From: Diphasiastrum complanatum
Taxonomy: Eukaryota; Streptophyta; Lycopodiopsida; Lycopodiales; Lycopodiaceae
DNA: 64,000 nt
NCBI GenBank assembly: GCA_029204225.1
Contig: CM055109.1
Location: 37,670,991 to 37,734,990 of the forward strand
Direction: 5' to 3'
This document shows positions 1-10,614 of this stretch, one piece after another. Numbering within the stretch: position 1 is the first letter of the stretch; each line of letters starts with the position of its first letter. A program made the translations under genes and the position numbers. A model generated the notes under the pieces. It made no database searches and was not told where the DNA came from. It saw nothing but the letters and a program-made list of their open reading frames with translations.

Positions 1-212
1 TGGTGGACAAAGCAGGCCAAGTGGTTAACAAGTACGAGTCCGCCATCTCACCAGCAGCAATTGAAGTAAGTATCAACTATTGAAACTCACATTTCATGTA
101 AAGCTTTTGCTGATTGCCAAGGATGACCAAATACCTTCCATTCTGAAGCATACATGCCCGGGACATTGTGTGGCTGCAGAATGATATCAAAAAGCTGCTT
201 GGTGTATCTTAG
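1..212 (+). CDS. Glutathione-peroxidase-like protein, last two coding exons (5' partial)
   Basis: The window opens inside an exon (1-65) reading VDKAGQVVNKYESAISPAAIE, shown here as VDKAGQVV..Y...SP..IE. It stops at a GTAAGT donor. After a 114-bp intron (66-179, ending TGCAG) the last exon (180-212) reads NDIKKLLGVS and a TAG stop. The joined tail has the pattern VDK.G.VV..Y....SP..IE.DIKKLL, which is the C-terminus of plant glutathione peroxidases. In plants these are mostly thioredoxin-dependent thiol peroxidases that reduce H2O2 and lipid hydroperoxides. The catalytic Cys, Gln and Trp residues lie upstream, outside the window, so activity and targeting cannot be judged. It converges on the AP5Z1 gene, whose stop is 17 kb away. 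The family call rests on about 32 residues plus correct splice sites and stop. Confidence 0.8.
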
Positions 213-1050
213 ATCAACAATATCAGCGGAATGGTTTGAGCTAAGAGCCATTGGTTTCTGCTATCAGGTTACAGATCCCAAGTAACGATGACCACACCAC
301 CTTTCTTTAGAACTTACTATAAGATTCAGTTGTAAACAAAGCCCAAGACGGTAGATTCAGTACAAGCCATGACAACTTTAAGTGATCAATGAAGCTTTGA
401 AAGATGAAGCACTCTTCAAATTTCATTCAGAGAAATCATAAACATTAAATGTGAACACCTCAGGCCTTTGAAATTAACACTAACCTAGAGTAGAAGGAAT
501 GTGGACTTGGCCACCACCATGTTGCTGTGTTTTAAACAAACTATTAGGTACTCTATGCTTTTTATTTTGTATTGAGGATAATTTCAAACATATTGAGTTA
601 TGTGCAACAATCTCGGACTCTATCTACCAGGCTGCCATGAAACTTTAGTTGAAGTACCCCTCTATCACACTATCATAAACTCAATGGGAGCAAATTTCGG
701 CCCTACATAATTCTTCTCATGATTTGATGTACATGGGGATGTTTATTCCTTGTATAAGAGGTCCAAGAAAAATATCATGAAAAACTAAGGATTACATTGG
801 ATTGGCACTCAAAATCAATTATCCACATACGTGAAAAGAAATATAAGGTGCAAATAGACTATAGTCTTTTAGTCTTGTTGGTAACATTTGACTCCTTGTG
901 GATATTCTTAGTTGATTCCTTCTTGTTCCTCTACTCCATTTGGTTCACTTCCTTCCTCACTGCTATGATCATTGGTTTCCCTATGAGTTTGGTAACCCTC
1001 TTTCATTTTTTCCTTCTCCTGGCTCAATTGATATTGTAGAAGACTTGATG
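213..1050. other. 3' flank of the peroxidase gene, no further gene seen
   Basis: AT-rich sequence after the TAG stop at 210-212. It must include the 3' UTR, but no clear AATAAA is seen near the stop. No coding similarity was recognised on either strand. Confidence 0.5.
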
Positions 1051-1059
1051 GTTCACTGT

Positions 1060-2850
1060 CATTTGTTTACCTTCTCTCATCCTATGTTTGATTCATCAAA
1101 GTGTACATCCCTACTTTTATTTACCTTTTTGGTGGTGAAATTATACAGTTTGTACTTTTGGGTCTTCATAACATCCCACAAATATGTAGTACATGCTCTT
1201 GGGATCAAGTTTGTTGTGGTTCTCTTTTGCAAGACAAGTGTTTTGATCACGTAAGATAACAATTCTATGTAATATATTGTGTATATCAATACATTGGTTT
1301 TGCTCATAGTACATCTTTGTTCTCTGATTATTCAATGTTACTATTTGATTTTGCAATTATGTTGCATGAATGTCTCTTCAAACAAGATAGCCTGGTTCCT
1401 CAATCTAATGACTCTTGCCACTTCCTAAGATTGAAACACACTCAAATGAAGTTCAGTAACCTCACAAATTAGATGATCAAGGTTGTTATAGAGGATTTAG
1501 TGTCTTCTAAAGATACAATAAAGGAAAGCAAGTGGTCCCAATCAACTGTAGATACAAGGCACTTGGCTAAGTAAGTGTGATGAATACCTTGGGCACTAAC
1601 TCAAGATTGCATGAGCATAATGAAGTACAAAGCACCACCGATTGAATCTAGTTGAGCAAGTTTCCATAAGTCACTCTGTATTAGCTCTAGGACATTAGAG
1701 GAGTTCTAAATCTAAAAGACCCTTTGTAAAGATTCTTTTTATATTTTTTTCTCAATTTTTTCTTACACATGGACCAATCAAAACACTCAAATTGAGACCA
1801 CATTTTGATTCCACACTAAAAATGGCATAACTTTTTAGTGGTAAGTTTGAATTTAGCAAAATTTAGTGCATTGGAAAGCGCTCGACAAGGGCTTTCCAAT
1901 GATATGTTACATGACATACTTTTGAGCTACGATTAAAAAGTTATGGCAAGTCAAAAGTATTAGTGTTTTAATATTTTAATAATATAAACTACATCTTGCA
2001 CGAATTCTTAAAGGGTATTTTTGGAGCTCAAAACTCCTCTAATGTATCTTTTGTTCCATATGAACTTAGTGTCGAAAGATTGACATGATTGCTTACCCAA
2101 CTCACATGTCTTGCACACATCTGTGTTGATTATGATCTTAGCTATCTTTGAACATCACTTGCTGCAACTACTTTGTAATTCCATAATTGAGATGACCAAA
2201 TCTCTTATGCCATAGAGAACTATGATCAACATTGCTATTCATGTTTGCACCTTGCTCTAAAGCAATCTCTAGAAGATAAAGTTTAAAATGTGCTTGTGTG
2301 CCCTGTGCAACTATCCTAAAATGATTTTGTAGATCTTTGACCAGTTATTTGTCTTCTTCCACTTCAACTTTGTAGCCCTAATAAGTTAAATAGTGAATGA
2401 TAACAAATTTGTTATCAAATTTGGAACCACAATGCATTCCGCATAGTTTCATATTTCCTTGATGCAAATTGTACTTTAATATCTCTGATGTCTTCAATTG
2501 TTTTTGCACCATCTTCTCCCAAAATAAGTTTTGAGTTTCATCATGATGATCAATGGTAGAGGATCATTCCTTATGAGAAATTATGCAAGAATGCTCCAAA
2601 ATCCAAGTACCATCCCTCTCTTGATGCAGTTCTACTCATAGCCGTTAGTTACATTTCATCACATTACTTGCCTATATAATTTGTTGCATTTTGAACTTAC
2701 CACCAATTTGGACCTTTGTTCTCTACTTCTTCCTTAACATTTGTAGTAGCTTGCTTAATGTGGCGTGCATTCTCAAAATGTCCATCCTTGTCACAATAGT
2801 AGCATGGAGCCTTTCTCTTGGCTTCTTCCCCTTGATTCCAATATACTCCT
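1060..2850 (-). mobile_element. Degenerate Ty1/copia retrotransposon
   Basis: Read on the minus strand from 2,850 downward, this shows copia landmarks in the right order. A zinc-knuckle relic (CYYCDKDGHFEN, last Cys lost) lies near 2,770-2,820. A GAG-pre-integrase motif (WHKRFGHLNY) lies near 2,150-2,215. The segment after integrase (KLDPKSMYYIFVGCYEDPK, then a relic of KKV..SRDV.FDE) lies near 1,080-1,350. Several stops and frameshifts break it, the integrase core is mostly missing, and no LTRs were recognised. It is a dead fragment. A fold-back sequence at 1,825-1,950 interrupts it. Confidence 0.7.
1825..1950. repeat. Imperfect fold-back with a perfect 11-bp inner hairpin
   Basis: CATTGGAAAGC (1,869-1,879) is followed after 11 bases by its exact reverse complement (1,891-1,901). 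The pairing continues outward imperfectly: GGCATAACTTTTTAG near 1,827 mirrors the complement of AAAAAGTTATGGC near 1,935-1,948. It is likely part of a repeat inserted in the copia relic. Confidence 0.6.
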
Positions 2851-5740
2851 CTTGGAGTCATTAGGGGAAATATGGGCTCAAAATGGGCCCTTTAAAAAAA
2901 TTTGACTTTAGAGAGAGGTTACATAGAGAGAGAACGCTAACCGAAAATGTTAGGTTTTCGTTTTCCAAGTTTTTGGTATTGTCTACATTCTAACTAGTAT
3001 GGTTACTTCGAAAATTAATGACTTACGAGCTTTTTAATAACCTAAGCCAAAATTTCTCCGCATGCTTTGCCAAGTTGAAATCTCGGTATGCTCATTGCAA
3101 AATATGTAGCAGGAGCACTATGAGAACTTTTTAAATCTTTGTATGCTCATAGAAAAATATGAGGTGGAAGAATTATGAGCTCAACATAACCAACACAAAG
3201 CTCAGGTTTTGATGATCAGTGTTTTGACATCTTATAGTTTTCAACAATGGATAAATTCCATTTGCATGTTGCACTTCCTATGGAATGTACTCCTTTTTAA
3301 AAGAAAAATTCAAAAGTTGTAGAAAATGTTGTTGACTAATTAAAGATTTGGGATAAAATAATCATAAGCATGTAGATTTGTCAGTAGACGGAACAATTTA
3401 TCCTGAAGATCCAAGTACCGGTTTATGTCAAATTTTAAGTTTATCAATCATCTCCTCAGATTTGTATTTGAAGGACATAGCGGATTACTTGGATACTACC
3501 AAGGTTGCAAGATTTTAGCATGCATAGTGCACAATTATTATATGCTAATTAGCAATTGCAGTGTGCTAATCAACAATTACGATGTGCTTGTCACCAATTG
3601 CAACATTATGTGCAACACACTAGAAATGAAAACTTTGCACTCAAGGAATCTATATTTAGAACTGAATACTATAATCATAGTCTTTGGAGCTCAAACCAAA
3701 ATATGTTAGAATCATTGGAGAAGTTGTGATTCAAAAGTTTGAAATCTTTTGTTGATGTAGACATTATAGAAAAGGCAATAATGAAAAAGATGAATATTGA
3801 TGAGTTATCATTATACATCGGCAATCAAAAGAAAAAAATTTAAACATTCAAGTACTATTGCCATTATGTTATATTTATTTGAACTTGTTTATTGTTAATC
3901 TAATTACGTGCATTTTTATGACTAAGCATAGAGAGCTTACTTGCATTGGTGATTCCATCAATCAAAATGAGCTAGTCCAAGTCATTCTCAATGGGTTTGA
4001 TATGTGTATTGCAAATCATGCTTAGTGGAAAAGGACTATTTTAAAGATCATCATGTATTGGAGAATCTTTAAGTTATATTCTCCCAAACAAATCTACAAG
4101 GGCATTGATGAAAAATGATCGATTTGAAAAAAAGAAAAATGAAATTGCAGAGATGGTCTTGAGTAAGGTGCAAACTTATTTGGATGCAAATGTAATACAA
4201 GGTGCATGTGATCATGTTGGAGTTAGCACAAATGCTTATTCCACATTTTTCTGAATTGTGAAAAAAGCATTTTCTCAAGTAAAGATTAAGAAAACTTATC
4301 TTCCTCATCCATATCGAGTAAGATTAGCAAGAAATTATGCTAATGAGAGAATGCTCAAAGTGGTTGGCCAAATATTTCATATAACTGATTTATATAAATC
4401 CCAAAGTGGTGAGCTTAATATAACGATTACAATAATATTTTTCTTGATATTGAAAATGTTTTAGAATACATTATTTGATTCTATAAAATAAATGAACATC
4501 AAGCAAATGGAAAATTGATTATTGTGATGAAACTAGACGAATATGAAATTATCAAAGGTCAAACAGATGAGTATCACTTTGTTGAACAAAATATCAAATA
4601 CTGATGATCATACATTTATTGTTCAATCAAAAAATCACATGTGGTGGGTAGCAACATTACAGATACTTTTTATGATATTTTTTCTATTACATATTTTGTT
4701 TTTGCAGTATATGATTTGCATAAGTAACTAACAAACTATATTACTTGCTTTAATACAAGTTTTGAAAGAAAATCATGGAGTTCTTTCATGGATATTTTCA
4801 TGTACAAATTATGTCAACATCATAAAACAACATTTGGAGGGTCAGAAACTTACTGTGGAAAATCATGAAAGTTTTTAAACTCAATGGCACCTTGCAAGCA
4901 ATTTGAAAATGTTGAAATGTTTATGTAATATCTCTCATGTGGCAATATCAAAGCATCCATGTCTTTACTGCGAGGGATTGCTATGATACGAACATGAGAT
5001 AAACAAATAATGGTCCAACAAGAAAACTAGAAGATCCAAATTTGAACAGTGTTCCGTCGATTCCCTTGAAATATGTACACATATGCGCATTCCATGCTAA
5101 GGTATGTATTATTGAAAAGCTTATTTATCTTCATATCCTATTTGTTTGAAATACAATACTAGAGTCTTTGGCCAAATTAGCCATCAAGAGGTTGAAAGAA
5201 ATTCTTTCAAAAGTAGGACTACATAAAAGAAATTTTACAATTGAAAAAAGTGACAGTGTTTGGAAAATTAAGAAATGTTCTTGCAACACATCTTTCTAAA
5301 TCATGCTACTTATTTTGCAAGTGAATACGGGAGCTTAAGTATCTAGTCATCTCAGAAATGAAAAAAATCACATTGGCAAGCAAGAGGAGCGTTTCATGGA
5401 GTTACAAATCATGGTGGACATAATTCAAAAAATAAATATTTACTTCAGCTTTTCCAATGGTTCTATAGACAAGCACAGTTTAGATAGCAAGCTAAAAACT
5501 CACCAAATGTTATGATCTTTCATAAAGCATTTGAATTCATAACAAAACAAAGATCCTTGTAATATAATGGTAATCAATTACAGAATATTGATTAATTTCT
5601 TTCTCATCCCCTCCAAGATTGAGGTGGATGATATTGTCATGAAGCAATAATATCCTTTCATATGAATCCAAAAATTCTAAATTTTTTCTTTTGCTCATAT
5701 CTATATATCTCGAATAAAATGCCAATTAGATGATCTTTGT
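2851..5740. other. AT-rich intergenic DNA with weak retroelement traces
   Basis: No intact gene. Near 3,930-4,010 the plus strand reads a fragment like a copia gag segment (DSINQNELVQVILNGFD, compare DSI...ELV..ILNGL). The open frame at 4,258-4,464 looks protein-like but matches no family I recognise. The rest is unassigned. Confidence 0.4.
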
Positions 5741-5744
5741 ATTA

Positions 5745-7345
5745 GGAAGATGAAGGATCTATTCCTATCACTACACAATTCTGGAGTAGAAAATGCAGTA
5801 TCAGCAGAGAAGCAACTTACATATCTGTTGAGAGCCTTACCAAGATCCTTCCAAACAACCAAAATGTTGCTAGCAAAAGATCCTACAATGACACTCGAAA
5901 AGGCTATTGTCGAGGTTCGAGAAGAAGTTGAAGCTCGAGAGCACCTTGGTTACAAGGATGCTTCTGACCAAGCTCTCTGCAGCAACAAGGAGAAATCAAA
6001 GAAGCAATTCAAGCCTAAGAGGGAGTCAGATCAAAGGCAGGATCGAAATCAACAAGCAGGAGGTGCCAGCAAAGGCCAGTGAAAGAACAAAGGAAGGTCG
6101 AAACAACAAAGTGGAGACAAGAAGACATGTGTGAGATGCAAACGCGAAGGACATACTATTGATTCATGTTGGCTTAATCCGAAAATTTAGTGTATCCACC
6201 GTCATAAGAAGGGTCATGTAGCCATGGACTACTTCTAGAACCCAAGAAACAAATCAGCTCAAAGCAGACAGAAGAACAACAATAGCTCATCCTATGTCGA
6301 GGAGCCAGAGAGCTCAAAGATGGGCGAAGAAAGATCGAATCACGGGAATTCGACTGCCTACATCTGTGTAGATATGTGTGCAGTGTCAACACCTGACACA
6401 CAGGAGGTAATCCTTGATTCAGGAGCTACCTCGCACTTCATTACATCAAGACGGATCATGTCTGATTTTTGAAGTGCAGATCCATCAAGATTTATCGTTC
6501 TTGGAGATGGATCGAAGCAGCAAGTGAATGGTATTGGTTCATTGTGGCTCAACACAAACGATAGAGACAGACGACTTGAAGATGTTCTGTTCGTGGCTAC
6601 ACTACAGCAGGACTTGCTATTAATGGCAAGAATAGCTGATGCAAGGATGCGTGTGACGTTCTCAGAGGAAGCATGCAACGTTGTTGATGAAAGTACCAGT
6701 ACGCTTATCACTCAAGGAAGAAGAAAAGACAATTTGTATCACTTGAAGGTATGCCTACCTGTGAATCAAGTGCATCAGACTCGTGATGATTCGCCAGATA
6801 CTCTATGGCACATGAGACTATGCCATATGATTTCAATGGCACTATCTCAAGCAAGCCATCATGGAGCAATCATAGGGGTGAGCATCTCTAATGCAACTAC
6901 TTCGATGACCTGTGATGCATGTTTGAAGGGTAAGATGTCACGTACTCCTTTTGTAAAAGACTCCTACAGAACTACAAAGATTCTGGAGCTTGTACATTCT
7001 GACATCTGTGGACCTTTCAACGTGATCTTAGTAGGAGGCTCAAAGTATTATATAACCTTTATCCAGAGTCTATTTTATTCACAATAAATCAGAACACTTG
7101 ACAAGTTCATAGAGTATGTGAATTGGGCAGAAAGATGCATAGGTAATAAAGTGAAGCAGATCAAAACAGATCGATACATCTTGAATCGATTAACTGACTT
7201 CTGCAATGATCATGGAATCATTCACAGAAGAACTGCATCTTACACACCGCAGCACAACGGTGTTGCAAAAAGAAAGAACATGACTCTAATGGAAATTGCC
7301 AGGTGCATGATGGCCTATTCAAAGGCTCCAAGAGTGCTTCCCAAA
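5745..7345 (+). mobile_element. Ty1/copia gag-protease-integrase fragment
   Basis: The plus strand carries, in order: a UBN2-type gag (5,750-6,082, with QLTYLLRALPRSF); a zinc knuckle CVRCKREGHTIDSC near 6,130-6,170; the aspartic protease site VILDSGATSHF near 6,408; a GAG-pre-integrase motif (TLWHMRLCHM) near 6,800; the integrase start (LVHSDICGPF) near 6,990; and the integrase end (HRRTASYTPQHNGVAKRKN) near 7,230-7,280. A stop at 7,085-7,087 and frame changes break it. Reverse transcriptase is absent: the sequence changes at about 7,345 to a gypsy fragment on the other strand. No LTR or primer-binding site was found. Confidence 0.85.
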
Positions 7346-7399
7346 ACTTTGATAGACCATCTTTCAAAAGACAACGATGCGAATGTATGGGTCAGCATT

Positions 7400-7745
7400 G
7401 GCCAGTGCTTCTAGAGCATAGATAGAACTATTGTAGGTCAATGCTCCAATGTATGCAATGATGGTAGGAAAACACTTCTCAAAATGTATGCTGAGTGGTT
7501 TCTACACTTGGCAGATATCACAAGCTCTAGCTTGAGCATGTACATCTTTGAATAATGTCAGCCACCAATATCCTACTCTTAAGATCTTATGTCCTGTTAG
7601 TTGGCCCGCAAAGTGCCCACCACAGGCATAATCATGGCATTCATCTAGGATAAAACCAGTCTCCTCAGAAGTCAGGCATCTCCTATAAATTCCTTCTACT
7701 CCTCTTTTATATAGGATCCCATATATTAATGTGAAGTTCAAAGCT
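7400..7745 (-). mobile_element. Ty3/gypsy integrase zinc-binding fragment
   Basis: The minus-strand frame at 7,502-7,741 has the gypsy integrase HHCC zinc-binding layout: CHDYACGGHFAGQLTGHKI, then YWW, then CDICQV. A stop follows directly, with a gypsy-like continuation toward 7,400. Only about 100 residues survive. It abuts the copia fragment in the opposite direction, so one element inserted beside or into the other. Confidence 0.75.
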
Positions 7746-8440
7746 TGAGTACATAACTTTCGTTTTTGTCATGTTGGGTACCTTCAAAGTAGATAGATAG
7801 GTAGCTAGATTATCATACCATTATGTAATCATGGTAACATGTACTCACAAGAGATTATTGTCATACTATACTTATCACAAAAGTATGGAAATATAGTATA
7901 AAAGATTGTCGCACCAAAGAGACCGCCTATTTATTTGATTATAGATGATTTTGGTTCACTTATTGTTTTTGGTACTTAATTTGGTTGTTGATAGATAGTC
8001 AATGAAATTGGCGACCAATATCACCAGTTAAAATGTGACTTTACATGCAATAACAAAAGGATAGTTGATCCCGACATATCTCATATCAAATGTATTTCAT
8101 TATTGGGAGGAACATCCGACTTATCGGCCAGATCAATATATCGGTCTGTGCTCCTAATAAAGTTTGTCACTGTTGCATCAGTAACTCCAATACAGAGAAA
8201 CTCAAAAACATCTCAGAGCAATGTAAACGAGATCCAAATTTTTATAATTCTGATTCTGATTCTAATTCTTCTATATACATCTCTTGTTGTCTTTTTGTTT
8301 ACAAATGAGTAAGTGCACATGTATTTATATTGTCACAAGATAGGTCTTTTGGCCTTCTTCCTTCTGTAACAGTCGATCTAACCATTAAGACGGTTGATAT
8401 TCAACAACGTTCTATTTCCAAACTCGAAAGGTCATTGTTC
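7746..8440. other. Unassigned AT-rich sequence
   Basis: No coding similarity, splice pattern or RNA gene recognised on either strand. Confidence 0.4.
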
Positions 8441-8542
8441 GAGACAGTTTATCTATCGAGACAATTTATCTGTCGAGACAATTTATTGTTTGAGACAGTT
8501 TATTTGTCGAGACAATTTATCTATCAAGACAATTTATTGTTT
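8441..8542. repeat. 17-bp tandem repeat, six copies, with 51-bp higher-order period
   Basis: Six consecutive 17-bp units start at 8,441, 8,458, 8,475, 8,492, 8,509 and 8,526. The consensus is GAGACAATTTATCTRTC. Units 1-3 and 4-6 correspond one to one (units 1 and 4 have GAGACAG; units 3 and 6 end ATTGTTT), so a 51-bp block was duplicated. Imperfect TTTCGAGTT words follow to about 8,670. Confidence 0.9.
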
Positions 8543-8676
8543 GAGTGCAATTTGTTTCGAGTTCAAGTTTGAGTTTAAGTTCAAACGTTTCGAGTTTGAA
8601 CAAGGATAAAAATGTTTCGAGTTCTAACAAGAATAAAAATATTTCGAGTTCGGTTTCGAATTCGAGTTTGAGTTTC

Positions 8677-9340
8677 TCAACCTTTGTCAATTAGACTATG
8701 CACTTTGTTGGTAGAATCAAGATTTGTCTGTTGAGGTGTTCTACAGTGAAGGCACACACCATTCTGCCACTTGCACCCATACTTCTTAAATTGACATGGC
8801 TTGGATTCAACCTTTTGTACTGACACAGAATGTACGGCACCTCTTCTCCCACTTAGAAGCAAAGAATCATCCACTCTTCAGTCTTTGAATGTTGGAAGGC
8901 ATGCCATGGTTTCAGATTTTGACAGTCTTTGTTCTGCATCTCATTTTCCAAGATTTCTCCTCCTATGGCCGTCACCATCTCTAACATTTTTCTATAGTCT
9001 GCATGTTTCTTCTTGCATCAACAATTATCCACTTCATCTGATCATTTTATGGTGAAAACAATCCAAGCAAAGGCAGCATCAGCCCCACTCTTGTGTTTTT
9101 CAAGAAGATAGCATCTATCTCTTTTTGAGTTCTGCATCTATAACTTCCATCTTTTCCGTTGATCATTTAATGCCAAGATTACTCAAAGGCAATGGCAGGA
9201 TCAGCCCACAACATTTGTTGATTCTTGTTGTACTCCTCCGCTTTCAAACTCAAGTAGAGATAGAAAAGAAGCTCAGCCTGGTGATGGACCATCAAAACAT
9301 GTTCATCAGACCACGTCAAGATCTGTGTCTCAGAGCGCAG
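8677..9340 (-). mobile_element. 5' internal (gag) part of an LTR retrotransposon
   Basis: The sequence lies directly inside the primer-binding site of the minus-strand element whose LTR is at 9,353-9,693. The frame at 9,179-9,400 reads SLRSETQILTWSDEHV and LYLSLKAEEYN. Further inside, 8,677-8,874 has a cysteine cluster (CQFKKYGCKW, VCLHCR). Stops interrupt it. By position it is gag, but it is too decayed to assign to copia or gypsy. The element ends near the tandem repeat at 8,670. Confidence 0.55.
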
Positions 9341-9352
9341 GCTTTGATACCA
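9341..9352 (-). promoter_or_regulatory. Primer-binding site (initiator tRNA-Met type)
   Basis: On the minus strand TGGTATCAAAGC follows directly after the LTR end ...TTAACA. It is complementary to the 3' end of initiator methionine tRNA, the usual primer of plant LTR retrotransposons, with one change from TGGTATCAGAGC. Confidence 0.8.
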
Positions 9353-9693
9353 TGTTAAGAATGTGGGCCACGCACACACACGTACCCACGCGAGAGCCAC
9401 GTACTAGGATCCCACACCTAGACACCTAGCCACCCGCCATCCGTCTAACTCCCAAAAGGATTGGTACCAGGGGATAGAGGATATAGAGAATCCCCAACTT
9501 ATATATGGGAGAGCTCAAGGCAAGCAGTAACTTATGGGATATTGAGAATTCTCAAGGCCTTCACTAGGCACTCAAGCCCACGGCACTTTCCTGTGCAGAG
9601 AGAAGAAAGAAATAGAGAGCGCACACAGTTTCTATTACTACATATTGTTATTAATAATGATATGTTAATACAAGGTCTCCCATTGATATCACA
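9353..9693 (-). repeat. 5' LTR (341 bp)
   Basis: On the minus strand it starts TGTGATATC and ends TTAACA (TG...CA), directly before the primer-binding site. No second LTR was found in the window, so the element is truncated. Confidence 0.65.
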
Positions 9694-10602
9694 TGTAACT
9701 TTTTGATGGTTTGAACTCCCATTTCTTTTTTACTAATACTTAGAAGTTAGTGAGTATGCCTGCATGCAGCCAACATGTTGATCTTAATGATAGTATGCTC
9801 CTCCAAAACATGAGTCCTTATAATGTGCATGTAAACTCCTTCATTCACAAGCTATGATCATATATGAAGTGAGATATTAGTGATCAGTACACATGCAACT
9901 ATTGATTGAACCTTCACAAATTTTGTGAAAATTTGCCTAAATTGGCAAATCTAGCAATGTTAACCCATGAAAATATGTACATTGGTGGGTCCCACATGTG
10001 TCAGGCTATGGTGCCACATGGGAATCTACGCTAGAGTAGGTTATATCATGTCTATAAAGTTGGTAAAGTTTGTTTGGTAGTGGCTCCTACATTATAGAAC
10101 CAAATTTCTAGATTTATGGAGTAGGTTGATTGATCTAGCCACCTAAATGGCAAAACTCAAGGATGAGGCTAGAATGGAAAATTAGGGCAAGAAGACTCAA
10201 TCATCTTCCTTATTACATGCTGGATTTTCACCTAACTCGGTGGGGAAGAGGTTTTCTATGTACATCTCTCCATAGTTATGCCTTAGAATATTTTTGAGAG
10301 CTCATTGGCAAACTCGACTTTCTACACTATGTACTTTGTTCTCTTTTGGATCTAAGCAAAAGCTAAGTGTTCTAAACTATTTTTGTGGTCTACAGGCGAT
10401 ATTGAGTGATGTATCACACGTGTGTGGGCTGATCATCACTTTGGTTAATGATTTTAGATTGCTCTTGCTTGATGTATGTAAAATTGTCAATCTAGATCTC
10501 AATTTTTGTGTCTAGTCTGCATTCATTTGATAATCAATCAATCAATCCCTCTTGTGAGTCAGTAATGGACTCAAGTAAGGTCCAAACTACTGTACTTTGA
10601 CA
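9694..10602 (+). repeat. Probable 5' LTR region of the copia element to the right
   Basis: This ends TTTGACA right before a TGGTATCAGAGC primer-binding site at 10,603, so its right part must be an LTR. The left border is not determinable because no second LTR copy is present for comparison. Confidence 0.5.
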
Positions 10603-10614
10603 TGGTATCAGAGC
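10603..10614 (+). promoter_or_regulatory. Primer-binding site of the copia element
   Basis: TGGTATCAGAGC, the exact complement of the initiator tRNA-Met 3' end, immediately downstream of an LTR-like CA terminus. Confidence 0.85.

Noticed and set aside
8441-8542. Regularly spaced repeats that could suggest a CRISPR array
   Set aside because: Units are contiguous 17-mers without spacers, in a plant nuclear context.
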